Origin: Oleiphilus sp.
GTDB taxonomy: Bacteria; Pseudomonadota; Gammaproteobacteria; Pseudomonadales; Oleiphilaceae
DNA length: 64,000 nt
Direction of reading: 5' to 3'
NCBI GenBank assembly: GCA_006212045.1
Contig: PZPK01000003.1
Span: forward strand, 62,001 to 126,000
Shown here: piece after piece, positions 7,866 to 16,216 of the stretch
How positions within the stretch are numbered: the stretch's first letter is position 1
Layout of the letters: each line of letters starts with the position of its first letter
The notes under the pieces: model-generated
Database searches by the model: none
What the model saw: only the letters and a program-made list of their open reading frames with translations
Told to the model about the DNA's origin: nothing
Position numbers and translations under genes: made by a program

Positions 7866-10697
7866 TTACATCCATAACAGGTTCTTACGCTGCAAAAAGG
7901 ATGAGAGCGTTCCGTACCAGTATGAGTCTACTGCATAGCGCCCGTCTTTATGTCGTTCGATGAGGCCCAGATTAAAACCCTGTTTTAATGCATGGCGTAC
8001 AATTGGCTCTGCAAAATGTGTTGCCAGCATGATTTCCTGAGTCGATAAACGTCTATGAACAACAATGGCCGCAAACACAAAGTACATGTCGTTGTTCATA
8101 CTTGTGAGTGGTGTCAGTGAGGGTCTCTGCGGCACGCCTATCTCCACGATGCGACCCTTTACCTTCGCGGCGTTCAACCACAGCTCGATCGCTGCCATCG
8201 GGTTTCCGCCGCTTTGCTCCCAGAGTATATTGAAGACCCGCGAGTCTGCACTGCGGACGCTCGAGGATTCACTGTTTGAGGCCGCAGACAAAAGCAGCTC
8301 GTCATAGCGTAAACGACGTTTAGCGCCTTGATGCCGTGAAAGGATAAGACGCCTGATGTCCTGCGGTGACCAACGTGGCATCCGGTAAATATTGCTGATG
8401 CGCTGTTCGCGCGAAAAGACACAACTCAAATACGACCAACTGGGGGCATGCATCACCACCACCCAATAGATATTGTCCAGTTGGGCATTCATGCATTGAA
8501 GGAGCGTCTTATAGGCGTCGAACTGCCCAACTTCTGCCAGAAAAAGATTCTGCGCCTCATCAATCACGATCACCTGTTGTTCCAGATCCTGATCGATCTT
8601 GACCAGCTCGGACACATCATTGATCTGTTTCTGTTCCAATGCTTCGGCAATGGCATCCAAAACGGCTTGCTGTTGATTGATCTTCGTGTCAAAGCGAATA
8701 AAGCGTACTTCGGTTTCTTTCCATAGTTTGGGGAGCTGTTCTACGAACGTCGTTTTTCCGCTTCCTGCTTCACCCACCAGCATCACCAGATTATCTTCCG
8801 TTTTGTCCTTGTACCACTGTTGCATGGGTTCAATGATTCTGGAGGGATCGCCGACTTCAAGCACCATGGTTTCGGTTGCCGGGCGCATCATCCAGTCGGT
8901 GTAACTTTCATCCGGTTCGGCTTCATCCTCACCAACGTCTTCATCAACCTTGCTCTCAAGTCTGGCGCGCAGCAGTTTCACCGAAAAAGAACGATAGCTG
9001 TCAAAAGCCAGCAATTTTTGATTCAGTCCATAGAGAGAATCAATAAAATGCCTTAGCAGAAACTGCACCGGAACGGTCGTGAAGCGCGCCAGACCTGCAA
9101 GCCATCCACGTGGAGGGGAGCTGCTTTTTCCGCTTGTTTTCTGAATGAACTTGCTGACCTCTTCCCTGTGGCGAAAAAGTAACCATTGCAAAGCCCACCA
9201 GGCGATTACGAGGCTGGCTATGGCAATCAGATAGCGCAAATAGCCTCCTCCTGTCCCGATTCCCAGGATCCAGACACCGCCACAGAAAACGATGGTCCAT
9301 GCAAATATATGGCAGTCGTGTTCAATCTCGTTCGCGGTGCTTGGCGGGATAAACTCTCCGGTGCGGGAGTAGGTGCGTGACAGCAGCCACTCAAAGATGA
9401 CCCGGGTAATTCGAAACAGGGCATACAACAAACCGGCCGGTCCGATCCAGGACAGGATACTTTGGCTGGTAGCCAGAGTTGCTGCCAGTTGTGTAATGAC
9501 CAATACCACGAGCCAGGGCGCATTTGGCTTGATGAACCAGAAAATTCCGGAAGCCATGCGGCTGCTGGAAGTGCTTTCCAGGTGCTGGATGCTACGTTGT
9601 TGTAACCGGGCAACGAGGGCGGGCACACCTTCTGCCAGTTTGACCGCCAACAGCAAAACCAAAACAAGCGCGGCCGTCTGGAAGAACCAGTGGGTGACCA
9701 GGCCGGGTAAGGTATTCTGGCGTTGACGATACTTAAACTCTCTCACAAATGGGGATGAAAGGTTGTCCCAAAGGTTCTTGGGTGAAGTCAGAACCTCGAC
9801 CAGAAGGGCATCGGCAAACGCAGCGGGTGATCCGATGGCCGAAAAAAAGTGGCCCCAGCCTGCCATCCATACCGCTTGATTTCTCCATTTGTTGCCGCTT
9901 AGCAAGAGCTCGCTTTGCGCCTGTTCCAGCGAGAGTTTCCAATCTGTCGCGGAGTCTGGCCATTGAAGCTCAAGTTGCGGCCATTGTGTTGCGCGATAAA
10001 CGGGTTTAAGGGTTTGACTGTCCAGCCATGCCTGATTGGTCTGCATGATATCCATGGGCGTTTGCAACAGTAAGGGCAGCCATTGCACAAGCGTGCTTTG
10101 ATATTCCTGAGTCCAAAGCGTCAGAGCACTGATTTGTGTGGTGAGATTGGCGGCATCTACATCGGCAACTAAAGCGCTGGCGCTCTCGACGTCACGCATG
10201 ACCTGCTGGACGGATTGCCAGGCTTTGAACATCCTGTACATGGCGGTCAGGCTTGCTGGCGGTAGCTGGATCAGTTTTAGCTTGGCTTCAATGATGCCAA
10301 TTTGTGCTTTTAGACGCTGACGCTGCTTAGATTTCCAGAGCTGTACAAGTGCATCACATTCCGCATCGTTGGTGCCGGAGGCAAGCGCTTTTATCTGGGT
10401 CTTGAGCTGTGCCTGTTGCGTACGCAGAATCGCAAGCGATTCCTCGATACTCAGTTCTAGTTCTATGGGCGCCAGCACGCGACTGAGCGTCGAAGTATCG
10501 TTGGGTAGCTGGCCACGAAAAAATATTCTGAAATCCTGTTCAGCTTTGCTCAGGTCTTCTAGATCAGATTGCCACTGCGCGTTCTGTCGGGCCATGGCAT
10601 CACAACTCAGGTCCGTAGCGGCAGAAGCGGACCAAGGCAATAAGCACAAGCAGACAAAAACAAGTAACAGGGAGCGTAAAGCGTGGTTGGTTGGCAT
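7866..10697 (-). CDS. Large membrane-anchored P-loop NTPase with periplasmic helical domain, partner of MscS
   Basis: A 943-residue protein I cannot assign to a named family. Residues 1-27 are a signal peptide ending ASA. Residues 28-330 are mostly helical and probably periplasmic, resembling in layout the coiled N-terminal region of large MscK-type channels. Hydrophobic segments follow at about 335-357, 394-435 and 463-507. The cytoplasmic C-terminal half has Walker A GEAGSGKTT (642-650) and Walker B VIVIDEAQN (709-717), as in ExeA/TniB-like AAA or STAND-like ATPases. It ends in a winged-helix-like segment (about 865-930). An MscS channel gene follows 28 bp downstream. Inference: nucleotide-dependent control of that channel. 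No pore-forming MscS domain is present in this protein itself. Confidence 0.75.
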   Translation of the reverse strand: MPTNHALRSLLLVFVCLCLLPWSASAATDLSCDAMARQNAQWQSDLEDLSKAEQDFRIFFRGQLPNDTSTLSRVLAPIELELSIEESLAILRTQQAQLKTQIKALASGTNDAECDALVQLWKSKQRQRLKAQIGIIEAKLKLIQLPPASLTAMYRMFKAWQSVQQVMRDVESASALVADVDAANLTTQISALTLWTQEYQSTLVQWLPLLLQTPMDIMQTNQAWLDSQTLKPVYRATQWPQLELQWPDSATDWKLSLEQAQSELLLSGNKWRNQAVWMAGWGHFFSAIGSPAAFADALLVEVLTSPKNLWDNLSSPFVREFKYRQRQNTLPGLVTHWFFQTAALVLVLLLAVKLAEGVPALVARLQQRSIQHLESTSSSRMASGIFWFIKPNAPWLVVLVITQLAATLATSQSILSWIGPAGLLYALFRITRVIFEWLLSRTYSRTGEFIPPSTANEIEHDCHIFAWTIVFCGGVWILGIGTGGGYLRYLIAIASLVIAWWALQWLLFRHREEVSKFIQKTSGKSSSPPRGWLAGLARFTTVPVQFLLRHFIDSLYGLNQKLLAFDSYRSFSVKLLRARLESKVDEDVGEDEAEPDESYTDWMMRPATETMVLEVGDPSRIIEPMQQWYKDKTEDNLVMLVGEAGSGKTTFVEQLPKLWKETEVRFIRFDTKINQQQAVLDAIAEALEQKQINDVSELVKIDQDLEQQVIVIDEAQNLFLAEVGQFDAYKTLLQCMNAQLDNIYWVVVMHAPSWSYLSCVFSREQRISNIYRMPRWSPQDIRRLILSRHQGAKRRLRYDELLLSAASNSESSSVRSADSRVFNILWEQSGGNPMAAIELWLNAAKVKGRIVEIGVPQRPSLTPLTSMNNDMYFVFAAIVVHRRLSTQEIMLATHFAEPIVRHALKQGFNLGLIERHKDGRYAVDSYWYGTLSSFLQRKNLLWM

Positions 10698-11021
10698 GAA
10701 AATCCTTGTTGTTATTCAGGTCTTGCCATGGCTGACCGGTTGCCGAAGTGGACGGGTTGATCGAATGTAAGGCAGCTGAACTTTCAGGTCAACGAAAAAG
10801 CGAAACATGATCCCGGCAAACCGGAAGCGCTAAATGGCGCTAAAGGTTGTCGGGCTATCAAACCGTTTCGGACCATTGTGTTGTGAGTGCGATGACAAAG
10901 AACCGGGAATTCCCAAATAGTTGGTACAGGTTTCCTGAGTTGGCCTTCTAAGGGTTTAAGGATCAGGAACGCACTTGTTGTGTTGCTGAATCTCAAACAG
11001 AACCAAAAAACGGGGAAACGC
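10698..11021. other. Divergent intergenic region with a tandem direct repeat
   Basis: This 324-bp spacer separates the NTPase gene (minus) from a beta-barrel-like gene (plus) and should hold both promoters. I see no clear sigma70 pair. The only ordered element is the octamer GCGCTAAA at 10827-10834, repeated exactly at 10837-10844, a 10-bp period that puts both copies on the same helix face. A minus-strand open frame across the region has no protein-like features. Confidence 0.5.
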
Positions 11022-11618
11022 ATGAACAGAATAATCTGGAATCTTTCAATCGGTCTGATGGCATCACTGACGATCCCAATGTTTGCGATGGCAGAGCAAA
11101 CACATCATCAATTTGGTATTTCCAGCTATATGCTGTCACTTGATGGCGGCTCCGTGACAGATGGCAGCAATACACTGGATCTGACCACGGATGCCTCCGG
11201 TCTGGCCGCGTTTTACACAGCGACTTTCAATCAGCATATTGGCATGAAAGCGACGCTTTATTGGCTGAATGTGGATTCAATATCCGATATTAGCGTTTCC
11301 GAAGGCGACGTGAATGGTTTCGAAGGGCAGTTGCTGTTAGGTGCAAATCTGAACCAACCCGGATTCAAAGTTTATGTCGCACCCGGTCTTTATTCAGAGG
11401 ACGTCAGTTTTGGGAACGCCTCGTCGAGTTTTGAGGGGTATCAGCTGGGTGCGGGTGCCGGGTATAACTGGTCGGCCCTGTCATTGGACTTATGGTTGAA
11501 TTGGCGGGACAGTTCGGAATACGAAGATCTGCTCAGAGAGTTTGCACCAGCGTCGATCGAGGGAGACATTGAAGTGACCGCGATTTCAGCCGGACTTGGC
11601 CTGTCAGTAAGGTTCTAA
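11022..11618 (+). CDS. Small outer-membrane beta-barrel-like protein
   Basis: A 198-residue secreted protein. The start is set at the ATG at 11022, not upstream, because it begins a standard signal peptide (MNRIIWNLSIGL, cleavage near MAEQ) and follows a purine-rich CGGGGAAACG. The mature part alternates polar and hydrophobic residues (for example SGLAAFYTATFNQHIGMKATLYWL and later GYQLGAGAGYNW), and the chain ends in Phe, the usual terminal residue of outer-membrane beta-barrels. About eight strands would fit an OmpA/OmpW-sized barrel. I do not recognise the family and no ligand or role can be assigned. Confidence 0.7.
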   Translation: MNRIIWNLSIGLMASLTIPMFAMAEQTHHQFGISSYMLSLDGGSVTDGSNTLDLTTDASGLAAFYTATFNQHIGMKATLYWLNVDSISDISVSEGDVNGFEGQLLLGANLNQPGFKVYVAPGLYSEDVSFGNASSSFEGYQLGAGAGYNWSALSLDLWLNWRDSSEYEDLLREFAPASIEGDIEVTAISAGLGLSVRF

Positions 11619-11688
11619 CGGGTCCCAGGACAACTGATAAAACGCATCCAATCAATCGTTGTTTTAGGACCGTGTCGGCGATGGGTGC

Positions 11689-12465
11689 TTACTGTTGGCT
11701 AACGATATTGCGTTTTTCATGCACGTATCCTTCCGGGGACAGGGACCAGTAACTGATCATCTGAGCCAGCAGATACCCGTGGTCCGGAACCTCATAGCCT
11801 TCATATTGTTGGCTCAGCTGGTTTCTCAAATGCCAGGACAGCAGATCGAGCATGATTTTGTGATCACTATTGAGGCTGCGGTTGTTGCCATTGAGCTCCA
11901 TAGTGAAGTGGGCAATGTTAATATTCGCGACAAGTTCAAAGTCCTCAGCTTCCTGTTGTTTCAGAATCAAGCTAAGTTTGACTTCGTTATTGGGCATCAG
12001 GTGGCTATTGAACGTTATCTGTCCGATTTCGGATCGCGCTCTACCATTAATCAGGTGGTAGTCCGATTGATCGAGTCCCAGCTCGAATCCAATTTCACTG
12101 CCGGGAAGTTCATCGAATATTTCATCTGATGTTTCAGCAGTCATCATTGGACCAGCCGTTTCGGCTTCCTGGACAGTATTCTGCGTGTTTTGGCGCCGTT
12201 CCGTTGCGTTATGCAGCTCAGGTTGAATCGGGGTCTTTCGCTGAATGCTTTCCGGGGAATCCTGCGCGTCACCGAATGTACTGTGTCCTGTCGACAGTGT
12301 TGATTTGGTTTTCGTGAGAGGTAATGCAGGAGAGTTGGCGACATGCACGGGTAAATCGGGGCTTACCGTTTCAACCGAATTGTTAGAACTAACCTGGATC
12401 AGCAAAGCGCTTGCTGCGGCCAGTACCAATAGGATTATACTGAGGTAACGCTGTCCCGTAGTCAT
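11689..12465 (-). CDS. Hypothetical membrane-anchored protein
   Basis: A 258-residue protein of unknown function. I chose the ATG at 12465, preceded by AAAAAGG, over an in-frame TTG at 12504. The N-terminus is a single hydrophobic helix (YLSIILLVLAAASALLIQV, residues 7-25) followed by a long low-complexity Ser/Thr/Gln/Glu-rich linker to about residue 110. A folded C-terminal part holds short strand-like stretches (EIGFELGLDQSDYHL, NEVKLSLILKQ). It is probably anchored in the inner membrane with the rest in the periplasm. It lies between a beta-barrel gene (convergent) and a secreted phospholipase-like gene (same strand, 115 bp upstream), so an envelope role is possible. Confidence 0.6.
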   Translation of the reverse strand: MTTGQRYLSIILLVLAAASALLIQVSSNNSVETVSPDLPVHVANSPALPLTKTKSTLSTGHSTFGDAQDSPESIQRKTPIQPELHNATERRQNTQNTVQEAETAGPMMTAETSDEIFDELPGSEIGFELGLDQSDYHLINGRARSEIGQITFNSHLMPNNEVKLSLILKQQEAEDFELVANINIAHFTMELNGNNRSLNSDHKIMLDLLSWHLRNQLSQQYEGYEVPDHGYLLAQMISYWSLSPEGYVHEKRNIVSQQ

Positions 12466-12580
12466 GCTTTGTGCCTTTTTGACGTAAAGAGAAAACTGCG
12501 TCAATACGCTTGAAAGAAAGTGTTCGAATTAAAAGCGGGGCTCGCTTACTTGCAGCTGCGCGAGACCCGCAGTCACGTTG

Positions 12581-12970
12581 TTAACCGCGACAGCCTCTCC
12601 AGACACCGAAGGCATAATCGTCGGCTGCATGTCTGAACTCGTCACCACAATTAGGGTCGCTCGCAAGTCCATTCTTGCCGTCCTGATCGACGATGCAAAT
12701 GTCATGGTCCAGGCAGTCTTTAGCCCATGCACTGGGAGCTCCCCAACCACAGCCACCGCCACAGCGGCCCATGCATTTTCCGCCTTTATAGGAATTGCCA
12801 ACTTTGATATTGGTGTTGATCACCTGCCCATTCGAACCTTTGTCATAGGTTGCTGTGACAGTGCTGCCTTTACTGATGCAAGTGATGCCTTCTGCGCGTT
12901 CGCCCGCTTGGCTGAGTGCGGTAAAGCATGCGAGAACGAAGGCTGCGACTAGTAATAGAGATTGTTTCAT
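12581..12970 (-). CDS. Secreted cysteine-rich phospholipase A2-like protein
   Basis: A 129-residue exported protein. The signal peptide is residues 1-22 (MKQSLLLVAAFVLACFTALS, cleaved near SQA). The mature part has seven cysteines, a Gly/Cys-rich loop (CMGRCGGGCGWG, 66-77) and DCLDHDIC at 85-92, which resembles the phospholipase A2 active-site helix with its His-Asp pair (here His89-Asp90). A later Asp110 could be the supporting aspartate. This suggests Ca-dependent lipid hydrolysis outside the cell, but the match is by motif only. AAGGAG sits nine bases before the ATG. The leader upstream holds interleaved inverted repeats. Confidence 0.7.
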   Translation of the reverse strand: MKQSLLLVAAFVLACFTALSQAGERAEGITCISKGSTVTATYDKGSNGQVINTNIKVGNSYKGGKCMGRCGGGCGWGAPSAWAKDCLDHDICIVDQDGKNGLASDPNCGDEFRHAADDYAFGVWRGCRG

Positions 12971-13047
12971 CTTGAATTGCTCCTTAGATTTTTATATTTG
13001 TTTTTGACCCGGATGGGAATGTGCCAGGCGCATCCTTGAGCGAACAG

Positions 13048-13164
13048 CTTCCGGTACTTCGGGTGAGAGAACTTCTTAGACCTGAATCAGGAGAACCCAA
13101 ACCCACTTTCTGGCACGTGATCACTTTAAAGATGTGCGTCACCGGAAGGCGAGGCGATTCAGGT
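13048..13164 (-). repeat. Interleaved inverted repeats, possible pseudoknotted leader
   Basis: CTTCCGGT at 13048-13055 is the exact complement of ACCGGAAG at 13141-13148. ACCTGAATC at 13080-13088 is the exact complement of GATTCAGGT at 13156-13164. The order A-B-A'-B' cannot form two nested hairpins; it could be a pseudoknot or two alternative pairings. If transcribed leftwards it lies in the 5' leader of the phospholipase-like gene. The repeats are seen directly; an RNA function is inference. Confidence 0.35.
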
Positions 13165-13193
13165 TTTGTATGGCCAAATTAGGTCAAAGTCAC
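13165..13193 (-). promoter_or_regulatory. Weak sigma70-like promoter candidate for the phospholipase-like gene
   Basis: Read on the minus strand, GTGACT and TACAAA are separated by 17 bp, each matching four of six consensus positions. Transcription would begin just upstream of the interleaved repeats and give a leader of about 190 bases. The match is weak. Confidence 0.25.
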
Positions 13194-13264
13194 CAGGGAA
13201 ACCGCTTGTTACCTCAATTAGAGAGGTTATCGCCGCCCCAAAAACCGCAGGGTTGCCCGGGAAT

Positions 13265-13293
13265 TTGCCTTGAAACAAAGTTTTTCCTATAAA
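13265..13293 (+). promoter_or_regulatory. Sigma70-like promoter candidate for the GAF histidine kinase
   Basis: TTGCCT at 13265-13270 and TATAAA at 13288-13293 are separated by 17 bp. The start of the kinase gene at 13391 would have a leader of about 90 bases. Confidence 0.4.
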
Positions 13294-13390
13294 AAACGAT
13301 CAGCCTCCGCTTGTGTACTAAACTAGGGACTACCCATTTAACATGTTCGAAGCGTTGTTGTCGTTGTGGACCATTTCAAGGAACAGGAAT

Positions 13391-14581
13391 ATGCAAGTTG
13401 CAGAGATACCGGATAACGAACAGGAGAGGCTGGAGGAACTGCTCAAGTATGAACTTCTGGATACCGAAGACGAGCAGGCGCTGGATGAATTGACTCAGCT
13501 GGCAAGCGATATCTGCGGCGTTCCTATCTCGCTTATAAGTCTGGTTGACGAGAAACGGCAATGGTTTAAGTCCAGGGTTGGTCTGGATGCAAAGGAAACG
13601 TCCAGGGATGTCGCTTTCTGCTCACATGCGATCCTTGAGGACCACATTTTTGAAGTTAAAAACGCCTTGGAGGATAGTCGCTTCGCAGACAACCCCCTAG
13701 TGACGGAAGGCCCCAATATCCGGTTCTATGCCGGGGCACCGCTGGTGACGAGGGAAGGCTTGTCATTGGGAACCCTGTGCGTGATCGACCGTGAACCCAA
13801 AGAATTGGATGCACGGCAGCGGAAGGCACTTGAAACGCTTTCGAAGCAAGTGGTTCGGCAATTGGAATTACGCTTGCAGTACCGTCGGCTTAAACGGATG
13901 AATGAAGAACGGGAAAAGTTTTACGCTATATTGGCTCATGATCTGCGCTCACCTTTCACTGGCATTTTGGGTTTTTCCCGTATATTGAAAGAGTCGGCAC
14001 CAAGTTTGGGACCAGACAAAATTGTAGAGCTTTCCGATCAGATCCTGAATTCTTCACTGACACTGTTTCAGCTGCTGGATGAAATCCTGCAATGGTCGCA
14101 GAATCGGCTTGGAGTCATGGACTGTGAAATAGAGACTCACAATTTGAGTGAGCTTCTTAAGAGCAGCATGGAATTGCTTGATGAAGCCTTAAATCTAAAA
14201 AGTATCCGCCTGCATGATTCATTGCATCCGGCATTGGACGTCAAGGTGGATGCCACGCTCACCAAGACAGTATTTCGCAATGTGTTGGCCAATGCCATTA
14301 AGTACTCTCCCAAGGGCTCAGAGATTACGATCAGAAGCAGACAGCAATATGGAGCTGTCATTGTGCGCATAGAGGACTCGGGGCCGGGGATCTCTGAAGA
14401 CCTGAGATCAAGCCTGTTCAAATCAAGCGTCAAGAGTGGCGTTGGTTCAGAAGGTGAACTGGGCAGTGGTTTGGGGCTGAGTCTTTGTTATGACTTTATG
14501 GCCATGCAGAATGGAAAAATCAGGCTGGATGAGAGCTACACTAAAGGAACGGCAGTAGAATTGGTGTTGCCAGCCTGTTAA
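13391..14581 (+). CDS. GAF domain sensor histidine kinase
   Basis: A 396-residue cytoplasmic kinase without membrane segments. Residues 30-165 form a GAF domain of the type found in many sensor kinases (SLVDEKRQWFKSRVGL, later GAPLVTREGLSLGTLCVID). HisKA follows with His183 (AILAHDLRSPFTGIL), then HATPase_c with the N box NVLANAIKYSP, G1 EDSGPGI and G2 GSGLGLSL. No receiver domain is present and no response regulator lies next to it. The start at 13391 is preferred because AAGGA lies eight bases upstream and residue 1 leads straight into the conserved region; an in-frame ATG at 13343 is the alternative. It is likely soluble, with an internal small-molecule signal. Confidence 0.9.
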   Translation: MQVAEIPDNEQERLEELLKYELLDTEDEQALDELTQLASDICGVPISLISLVDEKRQWFKSRVGLDAKETSRDVAFCSHAILEDHIFEVKNALEDSRFADNPLVTEGPNIRFYAGAPLVTREGLSLGTLCVIDREPKELDARQRKALETLSKQVVRQLELRLQYRRLKRMNEEREKFYAILAHDLRSPFTGILGFSRILKESAPSLGPDKIVELSDQILNSSLTLFQLLDEILQWSQNRLGVMDCEIETHNLSELLKSSMELLDEALNLKSIRLHDSLHPALDVKVDATLTKTVFRNVLANAIKYSPKGSEITIRSRQQYGAVIVRIEDSGPGISEDLRSSLFKSSVKSGVGSEGELGSGLGLSLCYDFMAMQNGKIRLDESYTKGTAVELVLPAC

Positions 14582-14632
14582 CAATCGCTTCAATTTACAT
14601 CTGTAGCGGAGCGTTAATACTCATTCGAGTGT

Positions 14633-16033
14633 TTATAGCTTTCTTACCTTGAATTTTCGGCCCTTGATCTTGCCATTAATGAGCCGCCCAAGGGCCTTGT
14701 CTGCATGCTCTCGGTCGAGCGAAACGTAAGCGCTGAAATCGCTAATGTCTATCTTGCCGACGGCAGTTCCAGGAATGCCCGCATCTCCGGTAAGCGCGCC
14801 AAGAATGTCTCCAGGCCTGACTTTGTCCTTGCGTCCGCCTGCTATTTTCAGGGTTTGACAAGCGGGTAGCATACAAAAACCGGCATTCGCCTTCAGCGTA
14901 TCTGCCTGATCCAGATTGGCAGGGAGATCATGTTCTTCAAATATTCTTTCAAGTTTGTATTGTTCTTTCTCTTCCAACAGGCTGACTGACAGACCCGACA
15001 TTCCAGCGCGTCCCGTGCGTCCGATCCGATGAGTGTAGACTTCGGCATCGCGCGGCAATTCCATGTTGATGACCGCTGGTAGCGCCTCGATGTCCAGCCC
15101 CCTTGCTGCAACATCTGTAGCCACCAGAATTGAGCAGCTTTGATGCTTGAAGCGTATCAACACCTCGTCCCGCTCTCGCTGTTCAAGATCTCCATGCAGG
15201 GCCAGGGCATTAAAACGACGTTGGTCAAGAAACTCGGCAACATCCGCCGTCATTTGCCTGGTATTACAGAAAACGATCGCTCTGGATACCTGAATGTGTT
15301 GCAACACCCGGATCAAATCTTCCATACGCGAAGATTTGTGTGTCAGATAAAAAGATTGTTGAATGCGGGTTTGTTCAGGCTCTGATTCAATTTTGATAAA
15401 TTGAGGAGTGTGCTGAAACCTACTGCTCAGAGCGCGGATATTGTCCGGATAAGTCGCGGAAAATAGCAATGTCTGTCGTTTTTTCGGCATTTCTCCGATA
15501 ATGCTTTCCATATCCTCCATAAAACCCATGTCAAGCATACGATCGGCTTCATCCAGTACGAGATTTTCAGCATGGCTCAGGTCCAGCGTGCGTTTGCGAA
15601 GATGGTCTTTGATACGACCCGGTGTACCAACAACAATGTGCGCGCCGAACTCCAGAGAGCCGATCTGCGGTCCGATAGATACACCCCCGCACAATGTCAC
15701 GACTTTGATATTCTCCATATGTCGAGCCAGGCGCCGTAGTTCGCTGGCGACCTGAGTGCTGAGTTCACGTGTCGGACAAAGCACCAGCGCTTGGGTTTGG
15801 CCCCGCCTGTTGCGTCGGTTTGTGTGGTTCAGGCTGAGTAAGAGGGGGATTCCAAAGGCGGCGGTTTTGCCGCTTCCGGTCTTGGCCTGTGCGATGAGAT
15901 CCTGCCCTTGCAAAGCCGGGGGCAAAGCCTGTTCCTGAATGGGTGTCATTGTCTGATAGTTAAGGCTCTCCAGATTACTTAACATGGCATCCGGCAGGGG
16001 CAAGAATGAAAAAGGTTTCGTGGTCACAGGCAT
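14633..16033 (-). CDS. dbpA: ATP-dependent RNA helicase DbpA
   Basis: DEAD-box helicase that acts on 23S rRNA during large-subunit assembly. The 466 residues show the Q motif (MTPIQEQALP), Walker A AKTGSGKTAA, PTRELSTQ, VGTPGR, DEADRML, SATYP, the C-terminal helicase motifs (IVFCNT, VATDVAARGLDIE, HRIGRTGRAG) and the DbpA C-terminal RNA-binding domain (KVRPGDILGALTGDAGIPG), which in the E. coli protein recognises hairpin 92. I use the start at 16033, where homology to DbpA begins; the frame is open to an ATG at 16159, but that 42-residue extension has no counterpart. The ribosome site is weak. It lies downstream of the lipoprotein gene on the same strand. Confidence 0.93.
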   Translation of the reverse strand: MPVTTKPFSFLPLPDAMLSNLESLNYQTMTPIQEQALPPALQGQDLIAQAKTGSGKTAAFGIPLLLSLNHTNRRNRRGQTQALVLCPTRELSTQVASELRRLARHMENIKVVTLCGGVSIGPQIGSLEFGAHIVVGTPGRIKDHLRKRTLDLSHAENLVLDEADRMLDMGFMEDMESIIGEMPKKRQTLLFSATYPDNIRALSSRFQHTPQFIKIESEPEQTRIQQSFYLTHKSSRMEDLIRVLQHIQVSRAIVFCNTRQMTADVAEFLDQRRFNALALHGDLEQRERDEVLIRFKHQSCSILVATDVAARGLDIEALPAVINMELPRDAEVYTHRIGRTGRAGMSGLSVSLLEEKEQYKLERIFEEHDLPANLDQADTLKANAGFCMLPACQTLKIAGGRKDKVRPGDILGALTGDAGIPGTAVGKIDISDFSAYVSLDREHADKALGRLINGKIKGRKFKVRKL

Positions 16034-16165
16034 CTCAGGGTCAAAAAAGGGCGCTAGGATAGCATGCGTTGCATCAATTCTGTTGGCAATTAACATGCTT
16101 TTACCTCGCCGGGCGTTTGGCGGGGCCGAGAGGATATCAGGCGGTGCCGAAGGCGGCAATCAAGG

Positions 16166-16210
16166 CTATAGATCGTCGGGGCTGTCGCGCCCCGGTCCAA
16201 GTGTCTATAG
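16166..16210 (-). promoter_or_regulatory. Nested palindrome between lipoprotein gene and dbpA
   Basis: An inner stem CGGGGC (16177-16182) / GCCCCG (16189-16194) with a six-base loop is framed by CTATAGA (16166-16172) and TCTATAG (16204-16210). It starts seven bases after the lipoprotein stop (minus strand) and is not followed by a T tract. It could end the lipoprotein mRNA or form part of a structured dbpA leader. Confidence 0.4.
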
Positions 16211-16216
16211 GCGCTG

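Larger units (their letters stand above)
12971..13390. other. Divergent intergenic region with promoter and interleaved inverted repeats
   Basis: A 420-bp spacer between the phospholipase-like gene (minus) and a GAF histidine kinase (plus). It contains a fair plus-strand sigma70 candidate (13265-13293), a weak minus-strand one (13165-13193) and two interleaved inverted repeats (13048-13164), described separately. No open frame in it looks coding. Confidence 0.55.

Noticed and set aside
10784-11023. 79-residue minus-strand frame upstream of the beta-barrel gene
   Set aside because: No ribosome site, no known domain, and it overlaps the start of a gene with a clear signal peptide.
12971-13390. 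c-di-GMP (GEMM) riboswitch in the spacer before the GAF kinase
   Set aside because: Considered because of CCGCAGGGTTGCC-like strings, but the conserved GEMM core and tetraloop receptor cannot be found.
16034-16159. 42-residue N-terminal extension of DbpA
   Set aside because: DbpA homology begins at the internal Met, and the extension covers part of a structured leader.
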